A stretch of DNA of 64,000 nt, from the NCBI GenBank assembly GCA_964645045.1, contig CAZXYZ010000027.1, positions 1 through 64,000 on the forward strand, read 5' to 3'. The DNA comes from Anammoximicrobium sp964645045. GTDB taxonomy: Bacteria; Planctomycetota; Planctomycetia; Pirellulales; Pirellulaceae. The notes beneath the pieces are model-generated. The model worked only from the letters and a program-made list of their open reading frames with translations. It did no database searches and was not told where the DNA came from. Positions 41,407 through 50,286 of the stretch are shown here, one piece after another (position 1 is the first letter of the stretch; each line of letters begins with the position of its first letter). The position numbers and the translations under genes were made by a program.

Positions 41407-41986
41407 CCGCGTAGCGGCGGCAGGATGTAGCCAGGGGCGCCAGCCCAATGCCGCTTACTTTGTAGCGGCACGGCGCAAGCCGTCCGGTATTACAGTCGCA
41501 AAACCGGGCGGCTTGCGCCGCTCCGCTATGACGAAAATGCCCCCAATGTTTCCAAAGTAAGTGGCATTGGGCGCCAGCCCCTGGAGACGTTCGGTTCAAG
41601 ACGCGTCTAGCTCCGGTACGGGGCGGCAGGAGTTCGCCGCCGAATCGGATTCCATGAAACGAACTGCGCCCGAACCGATTGCGACACTCCTGTCGCCCCG
41701 TGCCGGGGCTCCCGCGGCATGCCACTTCCGGATCCAGGGGCTCGCGCCCCTGGCTACATCCTTGCGTCCCTACGGGACTGCCTCTAGCGTCTTGCATCCT
41801 CGTCGATTCAATATCAGACGTTTCACTCGCAAACATCGATCGACTTTGTCTCAGGGTTCTGGCACCCGCAGCGGCGTTCGTAGATAATCAGATGCCAACC
41901 TGCAAACCATGTGCGCCTTCCACGCATTTCCGGCACCTTGCCCACTGCCGGCAACTGGGGCGAACGAGAAAACCAAGGAGTTCACC
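41407..41986. other. 580-base gene-free, palindrome-rich region
   Basis: No gene is supported. It holds the nested inverted repeats at 41444-41571 and a further palindrome (CCAGGGGCTCGCGCCCCTGG, 41737-41756). It looks like a site of repeated repeat insertion after loss of the HRDC 3' end. Confidence 0.6.
41444..41571. repeat. Nested inverted repeats (one element inside another)
   Basis: The outer arms CCCAATGCCGCTTACTTTG (41444-41462) and CAAAGTAAGTGGCATTGGG (41553-41571) match at 18 of 19. Within them, arms at about 41462-41488 and 41503-41529 (GTAGCGGCACGGCGCAAGCC and its imperfect complement) form a second, unrelated palindrome. Confidence 0.75.
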
Positions 41987-44500
41987 ATGGCCAGCCAACG
42001 ACGCGCTTGTTTGCCCCTCGCCTTTGCTTTCGCCATCGCCGCCGGCCCCGTCGTGGCCCAGGTTGCGATCGTGGATCGCCCGGACACCGCCGCACAATAC
42101 GATCACTACGCCGCCAATCGCCTGCCGCTGGCGCCCAATCCGGTGGTGCGACTGCCCCTGGGCGCGGTTCGCCCCGCGGGCTGGCTCAAGCGTCAGCTGG
42201 AACTGCAGGCGGACGGCTTCCACGGGCACCTGACGGAAATCAGCGGTTTCCTCAACAAGGAGAATAATGCCTGGCTGAGCAAGACCGGCGAGGGCGAACG
42301 AGGCTGGGAAGAGGTGCCTTATTGGTTCAAGGGCTTCATCGGCTGCGCGTACCTGCTGGAAAACGAGCGGATGATCCGGGAAGCGCACATCTGGGTCGAA
42401 GGCGCCCTGAACAGCCAGCAAGAGGACGGCTGGTTTGGGCCGGACAAGGGCCGCACGGGCGCCGCCACGGACCTGAAGGGCCGCGACGACCTGTGGCCGA
42501 ACATGATCATGCTGTTCTGCTTGCAGACGTACTACGAACGCACGAGCGATCCGCGCGTGCTGAAGCTGATGGAGAACTACTTCCGCTATCTATCCGCGGT
42601 GCCCGAGGAAAAATTTCTCGTCGGCTACTGGCCCGCGATGCGGGGCGGCGACCAGTTGTACAGCATCCTCTGGCTGTACAACCTCACCGGCCACCCGTGG
42701 CTGCTCGATCTGGCCCACAAGACCCATCGCCGGACAGCCCGCTGGGACACCGTCACGGACACGCCCGGACGGGAAATCGTCAACTGGCACAACGTGAACA
42801 TCGCCCAGGCGTTCCGCGAGCCGGCGGTGTACTGGATGCTCAGCCAAAATGCCGATCACCTCGGGGCCACGGAGCAGGTCTGGGGCAAGATTCGCGAACT
42901 GTACGGCCAGGTGCCCGGTGGCATGTACGGTGCCGACGAAAATACGCGCCCCGGCTATAACGGCCCGCGGCAAGCGATCGAGACGTGCGGGATTGCGGAA
43001 GAAATGCTGTCCGACGGCTTGCTGATCTCCGCGACCGGCGATCCGATCTGGGCCGAGCGTTGCGAGAACGCGGCCTTCAATACCTATCCGGCCAGCATGA
43101 CGGCGGACCTCAAGGCGTTGCGTTACCTGACGGCTCCCAATCAGCCTCAAAGCGACCACACGAACAAGGCGCCCGGTGTGCAGAACGGCGGACCCATGTT
43201 CCACATGAATCCGCACGACCACCGCTGCTGTCAGCACAACTCCGGCCACTCGTGGCCCTACTTTACGCAGCACCTGTGGTATGCCGCCCCCGGCAACGGG
43301 CTGGCCGCCTACCTGTACGCGCCGTGTGAGGTCCAGGCCCGGGTGGCGGACGGCGTCACGGCGAAGATCGTCGAGGAGACCCGCTATCCGTTCGAGGAGC
43401 AGGTTACGTTCAAGGTGTCGCTGCCCAAGACCGCCGCGTTCCCGCTGTACCTCCGCATCCCCGCGTGGTGCGATCAAGCCCAGTTGACGTTGAACGGCGA
43501 ATCGGTCCCTGCGACGCTGCCCGCCGGAAAACTGGCCAAGATCCAACGTACGTGGAAGGACGGCGACCAGCTGGTGCTCGCGCTGCCGATGCAAGTGAAA
43601 CTCACCAAGTGGACGGACAATCGCGGCACCGTTAGCGTGAATCGCGGACCGCTGACCTATTCGCTGCAGATCAAGGAGGAATACAAACGCCACGGCGGCA
43701 CGGACGAGTGGCCGGCCTGGGACATCTTCCCCGGCTCGCCGTGGAACTACGGCTTGGTGCTCTCGGACGCCGGCCCCGCGACGTTCCAGGTCGCCCGGGC
43801 GGATTGGCCGGCCGACGATCAGCCGTTCCGCAACGAAGCCGCGCCCGTGCGGCTGACGGCCAAGGCCAAGCGGATTCCCAACTGGATCCTCGACCCGCGC
43901 GGCTGCGTCCATGAAGTCATCCCGCAGCCGGTCAAGTCGGCGGAACCCGAGGAGACGGTGACCCTGATCCCGATGGGTGCCGCCCGGCTGCGGATTTCGG
44001 CGTTTCCCGTCATCGGCAGCGGCCCAGAGGCGCAGGAGTGGCCGGAGCCGCCGCAGCCCAAGCCATCGCTGTACAAGGCCAGCGCCTCGCACTGTTTTGA
44101 CAGCGACACGGTCGATGCCGTGGGCGACGGCCTGGAACCGCGGAACTCCAACGACCACGAGATTCCGCGCTTGACTTGGTGGCCGCACCGCGGCACGGAC
44201 GAGTGGGTACAATACGACCTTGGCAAGGCGAAGGAAATTTCCGCTGTTTCCGTGTACTGGTTCGACGACACGGGCGTCGGCCAATGCCGCGTGCCGCAAG
44301 CCTGGAAACTGCTGTATCGCGACGGCGAGGATTGGAAGCCGGTCGCGGGGGCGCCGGAATTCGGTGTTGCCAAGGACCGTTTCAATCGCGTCACGTTCAC
44401 GCCGGTAACCACCGCTGCGTTACGCCTGGCGGTGCAGCTCCAGCCGCAGTTCTCCGGCGGCATCTTGGAGTGGAAGGTTGAAAGCCCGCAGGCACGTTAA
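41987..44500 (+). CDS. Secreted GH127-superfamily (GH127/GH146-like) glycosidase with C-terminal F5/8-like domain
   Basis: The 837-residue protein starts at the ATG at 41987 (AAGGAG 7 bases upstream) with a signal peptide (about 1-25, ending VVAQ). The barrel domain carries RPAGWLKRQLELQADGFHG, GTEKFLVGY-like EEKFLVGYWPAMRGGDQLYS and the metal-thiolate residues in IETCGIAEEM (near 331-333) and DHRCCQHNSGHSW (near 413-414), the same Glu-Cys/Cys-Cys layout as the other GH127-like enzyme of this window. A C-terminal discoidin-like module (DEWVQYDLGKAKEISAVSVY) probably binds carbohydrate. Likely an arabinofuranosidase; linkage unknown. Confidence 0.88.
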   Translation: MASQRRACLPLAFAFAIAAGPVVAQVAIVDRPDTAAQYDHYAANRLPLAPNPVVRLPLGAVRPAGWLKRQLELQADGFHGHLTEISGFLNKENNAWLSKTGEGERGWEEVPYWFKGFIGCAYLLENERMIREAHIWVEGALNSQQEDGWFGPDKGRTGAATDLKGRDDLWPNMIMLFCLQTYYERTSDPRVLKLMENYFRYLSAVPEEKFLVGYWPAMRGGDQLYSILWLYNLTGHPWLLDLAHKTHRRTARWDTVTDTPGREIVNWHNVNIAQAFREPAVYWMLSQNADHLGATEQVWGKIRELYGQVPGGMYGADENTRPGYNGPRQAIETCGIAEEMLSDGLLISATGDPIWAERCENAAFNTYPASMTADLKALRYLTAPNQPQSDHTNKAPGVQNGGPMFHMNPHDHRCCQHNSGHSWPYFTQHLWYAAPGNGLAAYLYAPCEVQARVADGVTAKIVEETRYPFEEQVTFKVSLPKTAAFPLYLRIPAWCDQAQLTLNGESVPATLPAGKLAKIQRTWKDGDQLVLALPMQVKLTKWTDNRGTVSVNRGPLTYSLQIKEEYKRHGGTDEWPAWDIFPGSPWNYGLVLSDAGPATFQVARADWPADDQPFRNEAAPVRLTAKAKRIPNWILDPRGCVHEVIPQPVKSAEPEETVTLIPMGAARLRISAFPVIGSGPEAQEWPEPPQPKPSLYKASASHCFDSDTVDAVGDGLEPRNSNDHEIPRLTWWPHRGTDEWVQYDLGKAKEISAVSVYWFDDTGVGQCRVPQAWKLLYRDGEDWKPVAGAPEFGVAKDRFNRVTFTPVTTAALRLAVQLQPQFSGGILEWKVESPQAR

Positions 44501-44604
44501 TGAACTAGCCGAGATGCGTTCTTCGGTCGCTAGGGCCTGTTCTTACCCGCATCGGGGAAAGGGCGGTGCGATGGCGGCGATGATCCTAGGGACAAGCAAA
44601 ATTC

Positions 44605-45849
44605 ATGACACAAACCATCGTTGCCGTCACCGGGTTCGGCTTGATCAGTCCTTTGGGCAGGGGACCCGAGGCGAATTCCTCCGCCCTGCAGGCCGGGGTT
44701 TCAGGAATCATCTCCCAGCGGCCCCAGTGGGCCGACTGCGGATTGCGCTCGCAGGTCTCCGGCAGGGTGGAAACGGAACCGCTCCGGCACCTGTTCGATC
44801 GCAAGCAGGAACGATTTCTGTGCGAGGCCGCACTGCTTAGCTGCGCCGCGATGCGGGACGCCGTGCAGCTCGCTGGGTTAAGTGACGAGCAAGTGCAAGA
44901 TCCTCGAACGGGCGTCATCATCGGGACGGGAACGGGTTCGAGCGTGCCGGATGCGATCGCGCTGAGCGAACGTCTGAAGAAGCGCGGGGGATCGAAAGTC
45001 GGAGCGTACCAGGTGCCGCGGATCATGGGATCCTCGGCGACCGCGAATGCCGGAGTCATCTTTCGCATCCACGGACACTCCTACGGCGTCACCTCCGCGT
45101 GTTCTACGTCGGCTCACGCCCTGCTGCTGGGGCTGGATCTGATCCGCAGCGGTCGGCAGGACCGAGTCTTTGCGGGTGGAGCGGAGGACGTGAATGTCTT
45201 CACGGCCGCGGCTTTCGACGGGATGAACGCGCTGTCCAGCGCCTACAACGACCAACCCGAGCGGGCGTCGCGGCCGTTGGACATAGACCGGGACGGGTTC
45301 GTGATCTCGGGCGGCGCAGGGGTGTTGGTCCTGGAAGACATGAACATCGCCGTAGCGCGGGGTGCGAAGATCTGGGCGATCCTCGAAGGGGCGGCCGCAA
45401 CCACGGACGGCGAAGACATGGTCGCTCCCAACGGCAAAGGTGCAGCGGCCGCGATGGAGTTGGCGCTGCGGGACGCGGGAGCCGATCGAAGGAGGATCGA
45501 CTACATCAATCTCCACGGCACGTCCACGCCCGCCGGTGACATCAAGGAAGTCGAGGCCATTCGCTCCGTCTTCGGCGCAACCGTTCCCCCGTTTTCCTCC
45601 ACCAAGTCCATGATCGGTCACACGCTGGGAGCTGCGGGTGCCTTGGAAGCCATCTTCTGCATCCTCATGATGCAGGACAACTTCTTGGCCCCCAACATCA
45701 ACTTGGACAACCCGGAACCCGCCGTGGCCGACCTGCCCGTCGTCCGCGAGACGCGGAAGGCCGAACTGGCCTGGGCCATGAGCAATTCCTTTGGCTTCGG
45801 CGGCACCAACTGTAGCGTGATCCTCTCGCATCCCGACCGGCGTCGGTGA
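44605..45849 (+). CDS. Beta-ketoacyl-ACP synthase (KAS I/II type)
   Basis: The 414-residue thiolase-fold condensing enzyme has the Cys-His-His triad: C166 in SACSTSAHAL, H304 in NLHGTSTPAGD and H339 in KSMIGHTLGAAG. NSFGFGGTNCSVIL near the C-terminus is also typical. It elongates acyl-ACP with malonyl-ACP. The SACSTSAHA motif is closer to FabB than to FabF. It stands alone between glycan genes with no ACP or other fatty-acid genes beside it, so it may serve a specialised pathway. The ribosome-binding site is weak. Confidence 0.9.
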   Translation: MTQTIVAVTGFGLISPLGRGPEANSSALQAGVSGIISQRPQWADCGLRSQVSGRVETEPLRHLFDRKQERFLCEAALLSCAAMRDAVQLAGLSDEQVQDPRTGVIIGTGTGSSVPDAIALSERLKKRGGSKVGAYQVPRIMGSSATANAGVIFRIHGHSYGVTSACSTSAHALLLGLDLIRSGRQDRVFAGGAEDVNVFTAAAFDGMNALSSAYNDQPERASRPLDIDRDGFVISGGAGVLVLEDMNIAVARGAKIWAILEGAAATTDGEDMVAPNGKGAAAAMELALRDAGADRRRIDYINLHGTSTPAGDIKEVEAIRSVFGATVPPFSSTKSMIGHTLGAAGALEAIFCILMMQDNFLAPNINLDNPEPAVADLPVVRETRKAELAWAMSNSFGFGGTNCSVILSHPDRRR

Positions 45850-45924
45850 TTCGGGAGCGAGGAAGTATCCAGGCGGTGAAGGCCCGTAGCTGTTAACAAC
45901 TTTCTTCCCAAGGAGCCCACCATC

Positions 45925-47742
45925 ATGACGCGATCGATCCTGGCACTGCTGGTTTGTGGTTTGTGTCTGATCCCGCCCGCTCCGGCCCGGGCGGACGATC
46001 TCGTCCTGGCCGACGGCGGACAATCGGCTTATCGGATCATCGTGGCCGACGACGCGTCGCCGGCCACGAGGCACGGCGCGGAAGAACTGCAGATGTTTCT
46101 GCAACGGATCAGCGGGGCCAAGCTGCCGATTGTCTCGGACCGCGAACCGCTGGGCGCAGCGGAGATTATCCTGGGAGACAACGCGCATCTGCGGCAGCTG
46201 GGCGTCCAGATCGACTTTCAGGAATTGGGCCACGAAGGCTATGTGCTGCGGGTGGTCGGCCAGCACGTGGTGATTGCCGGCGGAGCGCTGCGCGGCAATA
46301 TGTACGGCGTCTATGGGCTGCTCGAAGACCACCTGGGCTGCCGCTGGTTCGCGCCGGACGTGAGCCGGATCCCGCAGACACAGCGGCTGGTGCTGGGACC
46401 GATCGACCAGAAGCAGATTCCCGTCTTGGAGTACCGCGAGCCGTTTACGTTCGACTGCTTTGACGGCGACTGGTGTGCCCGCAACCGCGTCAACAGCAGC
46501 TCCGGCCGCTTGGAGCAGAAACACGGTGGCAAGATCACGTTCGGGCCGGGCTTCTTCTGCCACACGTTTGCCGGGTTGGTTCCGCCGGACAAGTATTTCA
46601 AAGAGCACCCGGAGTACTTCTCGCTGGTCGGCGGCAAGCGGCAGGACGGTTACGCCCAACTGTGCTGCACTAACGAAGACGTGGTTCGACTGTGCATCGA
46701 GGGCATCCGGCAGGGCATGCGGGCCCACCCCGCAGCGTTTGTCTTCTCGGTCTCGCAGAACGACGTGGACAAACATTGTGAATGCGACCGCTGCCAGGCT
46801 TTGGCCAAGCAGGAGGATTCCCAGATGGCTCCCGTACTGGCGCTGGTCAACCGCGTCGCCGAGGCGGTGGAAAAGGAGTTTCCCGACAAGGCCGTCGAGA
46901 CGCTTGCGTACCAGTGGACGCGCCGGCCGCCGAAGAGTCTGCGTCCGCGGCCCAACGTGATCATCCGGCTGTGCTCGATCGAATGCTGTTTCGCGCATCC
47001 CCTGGACCAGTGCGACAGCCCGGCCAACCGCGCGTTCTGCCAGGACCTGGAGGGCTGGGCCAAGATCTCCGACCGGCTTTGGATCTGGGACTATGTGACG
47101 GATTTCTCGCATTATCTGGTGCCGTTCCCGAACCAACGGGTCCGCGACGATAACATCCGGTTGTTTGTACGGAACCATGTCCGGGGCATCTTCGAACAGG
47201 ACACCTACAACAGTCCGCACAGCGAGCTGGCGCCGCTGGGGGGCTACCTGACGGCCAAGTACCTGTGGAACCCCGATTACGACGAGGCAACCGCGCTCGG
47301 CGAGTTCCTCGCGGCGTACTACGGCCCCGCGGCCAAGCCTGTACGCAGCTACCTCGACCTGCTCCACAACCACGTCGAAATGAACAACATCCACGTCGTG
47401 ATTTGGGCTCCGCCGACCAGCCCGCATCTGACCGACGAACTGCTGGTCGAAGCGAACCGGCTGTGGCAAGAGGCCGAACAGCTGACAGCCGGGGATGTGG
47501 CCGTGTTGCGGCGCGTGCAGATCGGCCGGATGAGTGTGGACTACGCGATTGTCGAGCGGGCCCGCGCCGCTACGGGCAAGAAGGACGCAACGCCTTCGCC
47601 CCTGCACGCCCTGGCGGTCGAACGGTTCAAGCCGTTCACGGAGATGTTGGGAGCGAGCGGCTTGACCAATCTGCACGAATGGCAGCGGCTCGATTTGCCC
47701 GACTACCGGGCGAAACTGGGCGCGGCCCTTGGCGTACCCTGA
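45925..47742 (+). CDS. Exported DUF4838 protein with alpha-glucuronidase-like N-terminus
   Basis: The 605-residue protein has a signal peptide (about 1-23, ending ARAD), then an N-terminal region like that of GH67/GH20-type enzymes (IVADDASPATRHGAEELQMF, EIILGDNAHLRQLG, NMYGVYGLLEDHLGCRWFAP). The DUF4838 domain follows (EHPEYFSLVGGKRQ, SVSQNDVDKHCECDRCQAL, YQWTRRPPKSLRPRPNVIIR). DUF4838 proteins are common in planctomycete and Bacteroidetes glycan clusters and are thought to be glycosidases, but activity is not proven for this one. AAGGAG lies 8 bases before the ATG. Confidence 0.85.
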   Translation: MTRSILALLVCGLCLIPPAPARADDLVLADGGQSAYRIIVADDASPATRHGAEELQMFLQRISGAKLPIVSDREPLGAAEIILGDNAHLRQLGVQIDFQELGHEGYVLRVVGQHVVIAGGALRGNMYGVYGLLEDHLGCRWFAPDVSRIPQTQRLVLGPIDQKQIPVLEYREPFTFDCFDGDWCARNRVNSSSGRLEQKHGGKITFGPGFFCHTFAGLVPPDKYFKEHPEYFSLVGGKRQDGYAQLCCTNEDVVRLCIEGIRQGMRAHPAAFVFSVSQNDVDKHCECDRCQALAKQEDSQMAPVLALVNRVAEAVEKEFPDKAVETLAYQWTRRPPKSLRPRPNVIIRLCSIECCFAHPLDQCDSPANRAFCQDLEGWAKISDRLWIWDYVTDFSHYLVPFPNQRVRDDNIRLFVRNHVRGIFEQDTYNSPHSELAPLGGYLTAKYLWNPDYDEATALGEFLAAYYGPAAKPVRSYLDLLHNHVEMNNIHVVIWAPPTSPHLTDELLVEANRLWQEAEQLTAGDVAVLRRVQIGRMSVDYAIVERARAATGKKDATPSPLHALAVERFKPFTEMLGASGLTNLHEWQRLDLPDYRAKLGAALGVP

Positions 47743-48062
47743 GACCGCGTCACCAGGGTTGCTTGCCAGGAATGACACGAGGTTAAGCTACCCCACCGGC
47801 GGCACCAAGCTATTCACTCGCGGTTCCCACCGCTGTTCGCCGAACGCTTTCGCTCTCCCGCCCTGTTGACAGAGAATGGCTTGCGTCAATAATGGCGCAA
47901 GCAGAAGGAATGGTTAAACGCAAGGTTTTGCATGGCCGGGTAAAGTGCGAATGGCTGGGTTCAAGAGTGAGGCCGGCGCTGGGACCGCATCTGGCGGCAC
48001 ATTCGATTTACCAATGAAGTGGGTGGTGGGAGTCGGAATCCGGGAACGGGTAGGCACCACGC
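47743..48062. other. 320-base gap carrying a promoter-like sequence for the peptidase cassette
   Basis: No gene is supported. The gap contains the promoter and palindrome listed below and little else. Its AT-richer part (47860-47960) stands out from the flanking DNA. Confidence 0.55.
47866..47893 (+). promoter_or_regulatory. Candidate strong promoter with overlapping palindrome
   Basis: A perfect TTGACA (47866-47871) and AATAAT (47888-47893) are 16 bases apart. A 7-base inverted repeat, GCTTGCG / CGCAAGC (47879-47885 and 47896-47902), spans the -10 element. This suggests a repressor operator controlling the three peptidase genes. No candidate repressor gene is adjacent. Confidence 0.5.
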
Positions 48063-50159
48063 ATGACGACGTTCGTATCAGCAAATTGCTGGAGATTTGA
48101 GCCGGGGGTCGTGCTGGCCCTCGAACGAGCGTTCGGACCGCAGGTCGCTGCGCACGTTTGGCTGTCCCCGGCGGACACGCCGATGTTCTTTCCGTCGTCA
48201 GCTGCGGTGCTTCAGCGTTACTGCACTTCGCCGGGAGACGAGCTAAGAGTCCTTGCCGAGTTGTCGGGCCGGGCGAACGTGATATCTGCCAGCTTGAACT
48301 ACATTGGGCATGTCGCCGGATCGACCCAAGAGCACGAGAATGCTGGTCGGCCGCAGGAGAGCTTTCTGTGCTTTGTAGACCTTGGTGAAAAGTCTAAGAA
48401 GCCCGACGACATATTTCGGCGCGATCCTAAAATGGGTTACGATGTCCATTTGCCGGAGGTTTCGAGCGAGGATCCCATCGCGCTCATCATCGATGCGGAA
48501 TTGGAGCACTCGCGATGTGTGGCATATCAACTGACAAGAGCCTGCAGCAACTCCAACAGCGGAAGGACCTGTCGGTTTCTTGCCCTCACGACCGACGCGA
48601 GCCCTCAATCCCCAGTTGACTTATGTACCGTTGCCCGGCTCCTAATGGTCGGTGGAGAGATCAAGAACCGAGTTGAAGTTGTCAATATGTCTCTGGATCT
48701 CGGTCAAGCATGCGATCCGTGCGGGGGTTGGGAGACGCCAGAAGCCACCTTCATGTATTCCTTCCCGTTTTTCGAAGCCTGTCTGGATGAGTTCCTCGCT
48801 GCGCGGGAACGGCGGCAGGGCGATACTCCTCTGATCGTCGCAGCTGCAGGGAACCGAGCCACGAAGAAGGGCCCGCCCCGATGGCGATTGGGGTATCCAG
48901 CCGTCCTACCAGACGTGGCGGCCGTGACGTGCCTTGCTGGCGTCCCACCTGACCACCTGTCCTCTCACGTCGATTGCCCGGCGGTAGGTCCTTGGAAGCC
49001 GTGTTTTGCCGAACCGGTGCGTGCTTTTGAAGGCCCGTTCGCCAACGCTGGCGCGGCAAAGCCCGCCGACACGACGTCGTACGCCGCGGCTGTTTTCTCA
49101 GGTCGCGTGATGGGGATGGCGCTGCAAGAACGGGCGACCCGGAAGACACGACCGTCAAGCGGGATGGGCAAACTGGCTCGGCTCGTTCGCCACTCGGATC
49201 CCGTGCCGGTCGGAATCGATGATCGTCTGGTTTGGGTTTCGCCAATCGTGCGGCGTGTTGGCGAAGTCGGCCCGTCGACAGCCCTCTCAACTGGCGGCCT
49301 GTTTCGTCACTTGCTACGAGATTTGCACCAGAGCACGCGCCGGGAATACGTCCTGACGGGATCGGCGGCATTCGTGGAAGCTTGGCTGGAACGGCACCCT
49401 GTCAAGCTATTTAACGCGACACTCGACATGGTGCTGTCGTGGATCGGCGATCTGGATCCAATACACGCCGGACCGTGGCCTGACGATCATGGTCAGCTGC
49501 AAGTGAAAGCCACCGTCGAGTTGTGGGGAAAGGAACGCGGCGCGTCGCCAGAAACGATGAGTGGCCTTCGTCTGACCGCGCACCCATTGCGGACTTGGGC
49601 AGGTCCCTTGTACCTTCTTCAGTGCGTGATCCCAGATGCGCAATTACTGCTGACGACGGAAGGTCTGCTCGATCCGTGGCGGGGGCATTCGGGTCCGCCG
49701 CCTGCCAAGTTGCCGCGGGTTTTCATTCCCCCACCGCGAGTCTGGAAGCTCAATCCGCAGAACCGCACAGGGGTTGCAGGTCTCGCCGACGGCCTCCTGC
49801 TTTACCTCAACCGCCTGATGCTTGAATGCCTTCTTCACACGTTGGATGGAGATCTCGGCGAGCCGTCATGGCTGACGCTGCGGTTCACGAACGACTTCGA
49901 CGATTTGCTCGGGACGGCAGGTGTGCTTATCCAAAATGGCAAGACCCTATCGAAAGAAAGCGGGATGGACGCAATGGATTTGTGGTTCGGCGCAGGGGCA
50001 AAGACGAGAACACCAGGGCTCAAGAGGCGGTTAGACCGCAGCAAGGATTTGTACGACAGACTCGCAAAGGCGAAAACGTCGTGGAGGGCCAAGAAAGCGT
50101 TCATGGGGACGGTTGACCGTTACATTCAATCATTCAAGCAAGGAAGGGTGCCGCGATGA
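48063..50159 (+). CDS. Divergent subtilase-like (S8) protein, possibly catalytically impaired
   Basis: The 698-residue protein contains a diverged subtilisin fold (about 135-360): the Asp strand IALIIDAELEHS (D144), VEVVNMSLDL, LIVAAAGNRA (oxyanion Asn near 264), GYPAVLPDVAAVTCLAG and the Ser segment DTTSYAAAVFSG (S339). The histidine motif HGTxVAG is not visible where expected; SGRTCRFLALTTD stands there instead. The N-terminal about 130 and C-terminal about 330 residues match nothing I recognise. No signal peptide, so cytoplasmic. It is the first of three consecutive peptidase-type genes. It could be an inactive scaffold or a protease using another residue. Confidence 0.7.
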   Translation: MTTFVSANCWRFEPGVVLALERAFGPQVAAHVWLSPADTPMFFPSSAAVLQRYCTSPGDELRVLAELSGRANVISASLNYIGHVAGSTQEHENAGRPQESFLCFVDLGEKSKKPDDIFRRDPKMGYDVHLPEVSSEDPIALIIDAELEHSRCVAYQLTRACSNSNSGRTCRFLALTTDASPQSPVDLCTVARLLMVGGEIKNRVEVVNMSLDLGQACDPCGGWETPEATFMYSFPFFEACLDEFLAARERRQGDTPLIVAAAGNRATKKGPPRWRLGYPAVLPDVAAVTCLAGVPPDHLSSHVDCPAVGPWKPCFAEPVRAFEGPFANAGAAKPADTTSYAAAVFSGRVMGMALQERATRKTRPSSGMGKLARLVRHSDPVPVGIDDRLVWVSPIVRRVGEVGPSTALSTGGLFRHLLRDLHQSTRREYVLTGSAAFVEAWLERHPVKLFNATLDMVLSWIGDLDPIHAGPWPDDHGQLQVKATVELWGKERGASPETMSGLRLTAHPLRTWAGPLYLLQCVIPDAQLLLTTEGLLDPWRGHSGPPPAKLPRVFIPPPRVWKLNPQNRTGVAGLADGLLLYLNRLMLECLLHTLDGDLGEPSWLTLRFTNDFDDLLGTAGVLIQNGKTLSKESGMDAMDLWFGAGAKTRTPGLKRRLDRSKDLYDRLAKAKTSWRAKKAFMGTVDRYIQSFKQGRVPR

Positions 50160-50271
50160 CTATCGTTTGTTTCGGGGACCGTACCCACCTCTTGCCCGTG
50201 CGTAACCTTGAGGTCGCCATCTATTTGGTGACGCGAACTTAGCCTGTATTTACTTTCAACATTATCCCCAT

Positions 50272-50279
50272 AGGAGGTG
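50272..50279 (+). promoter_or_regulatory. Strong ribosome-binding site of the papain-like gene
   Basis: AGGAGGTG, fully complementary to the 16S anti-Shine-Dalgarno sequence, lies 7 bases before the ATG at 50287. It is the strongest site in the cassette and suggests high translation of this gene. Confidence 0.75.
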
Positions 50280-50286
50280 TGTTGTC

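Noticed and set aside
40824..41986. A DGR template repeat or reverse transcriptase in the downstream region
   Set aside because: I found no segment resembling 40692-40800 with adenines restored and no reverse transcriptase motifs on either strand.
44878..47778. 966-codon minus-strand open frame opposite the ketoacyl synthase and DUF4838 genes
   Set aside because: It spans two clearly coding plus-strand genes with catalytic motifs; its composition is shadow-like and no family is recognisable.
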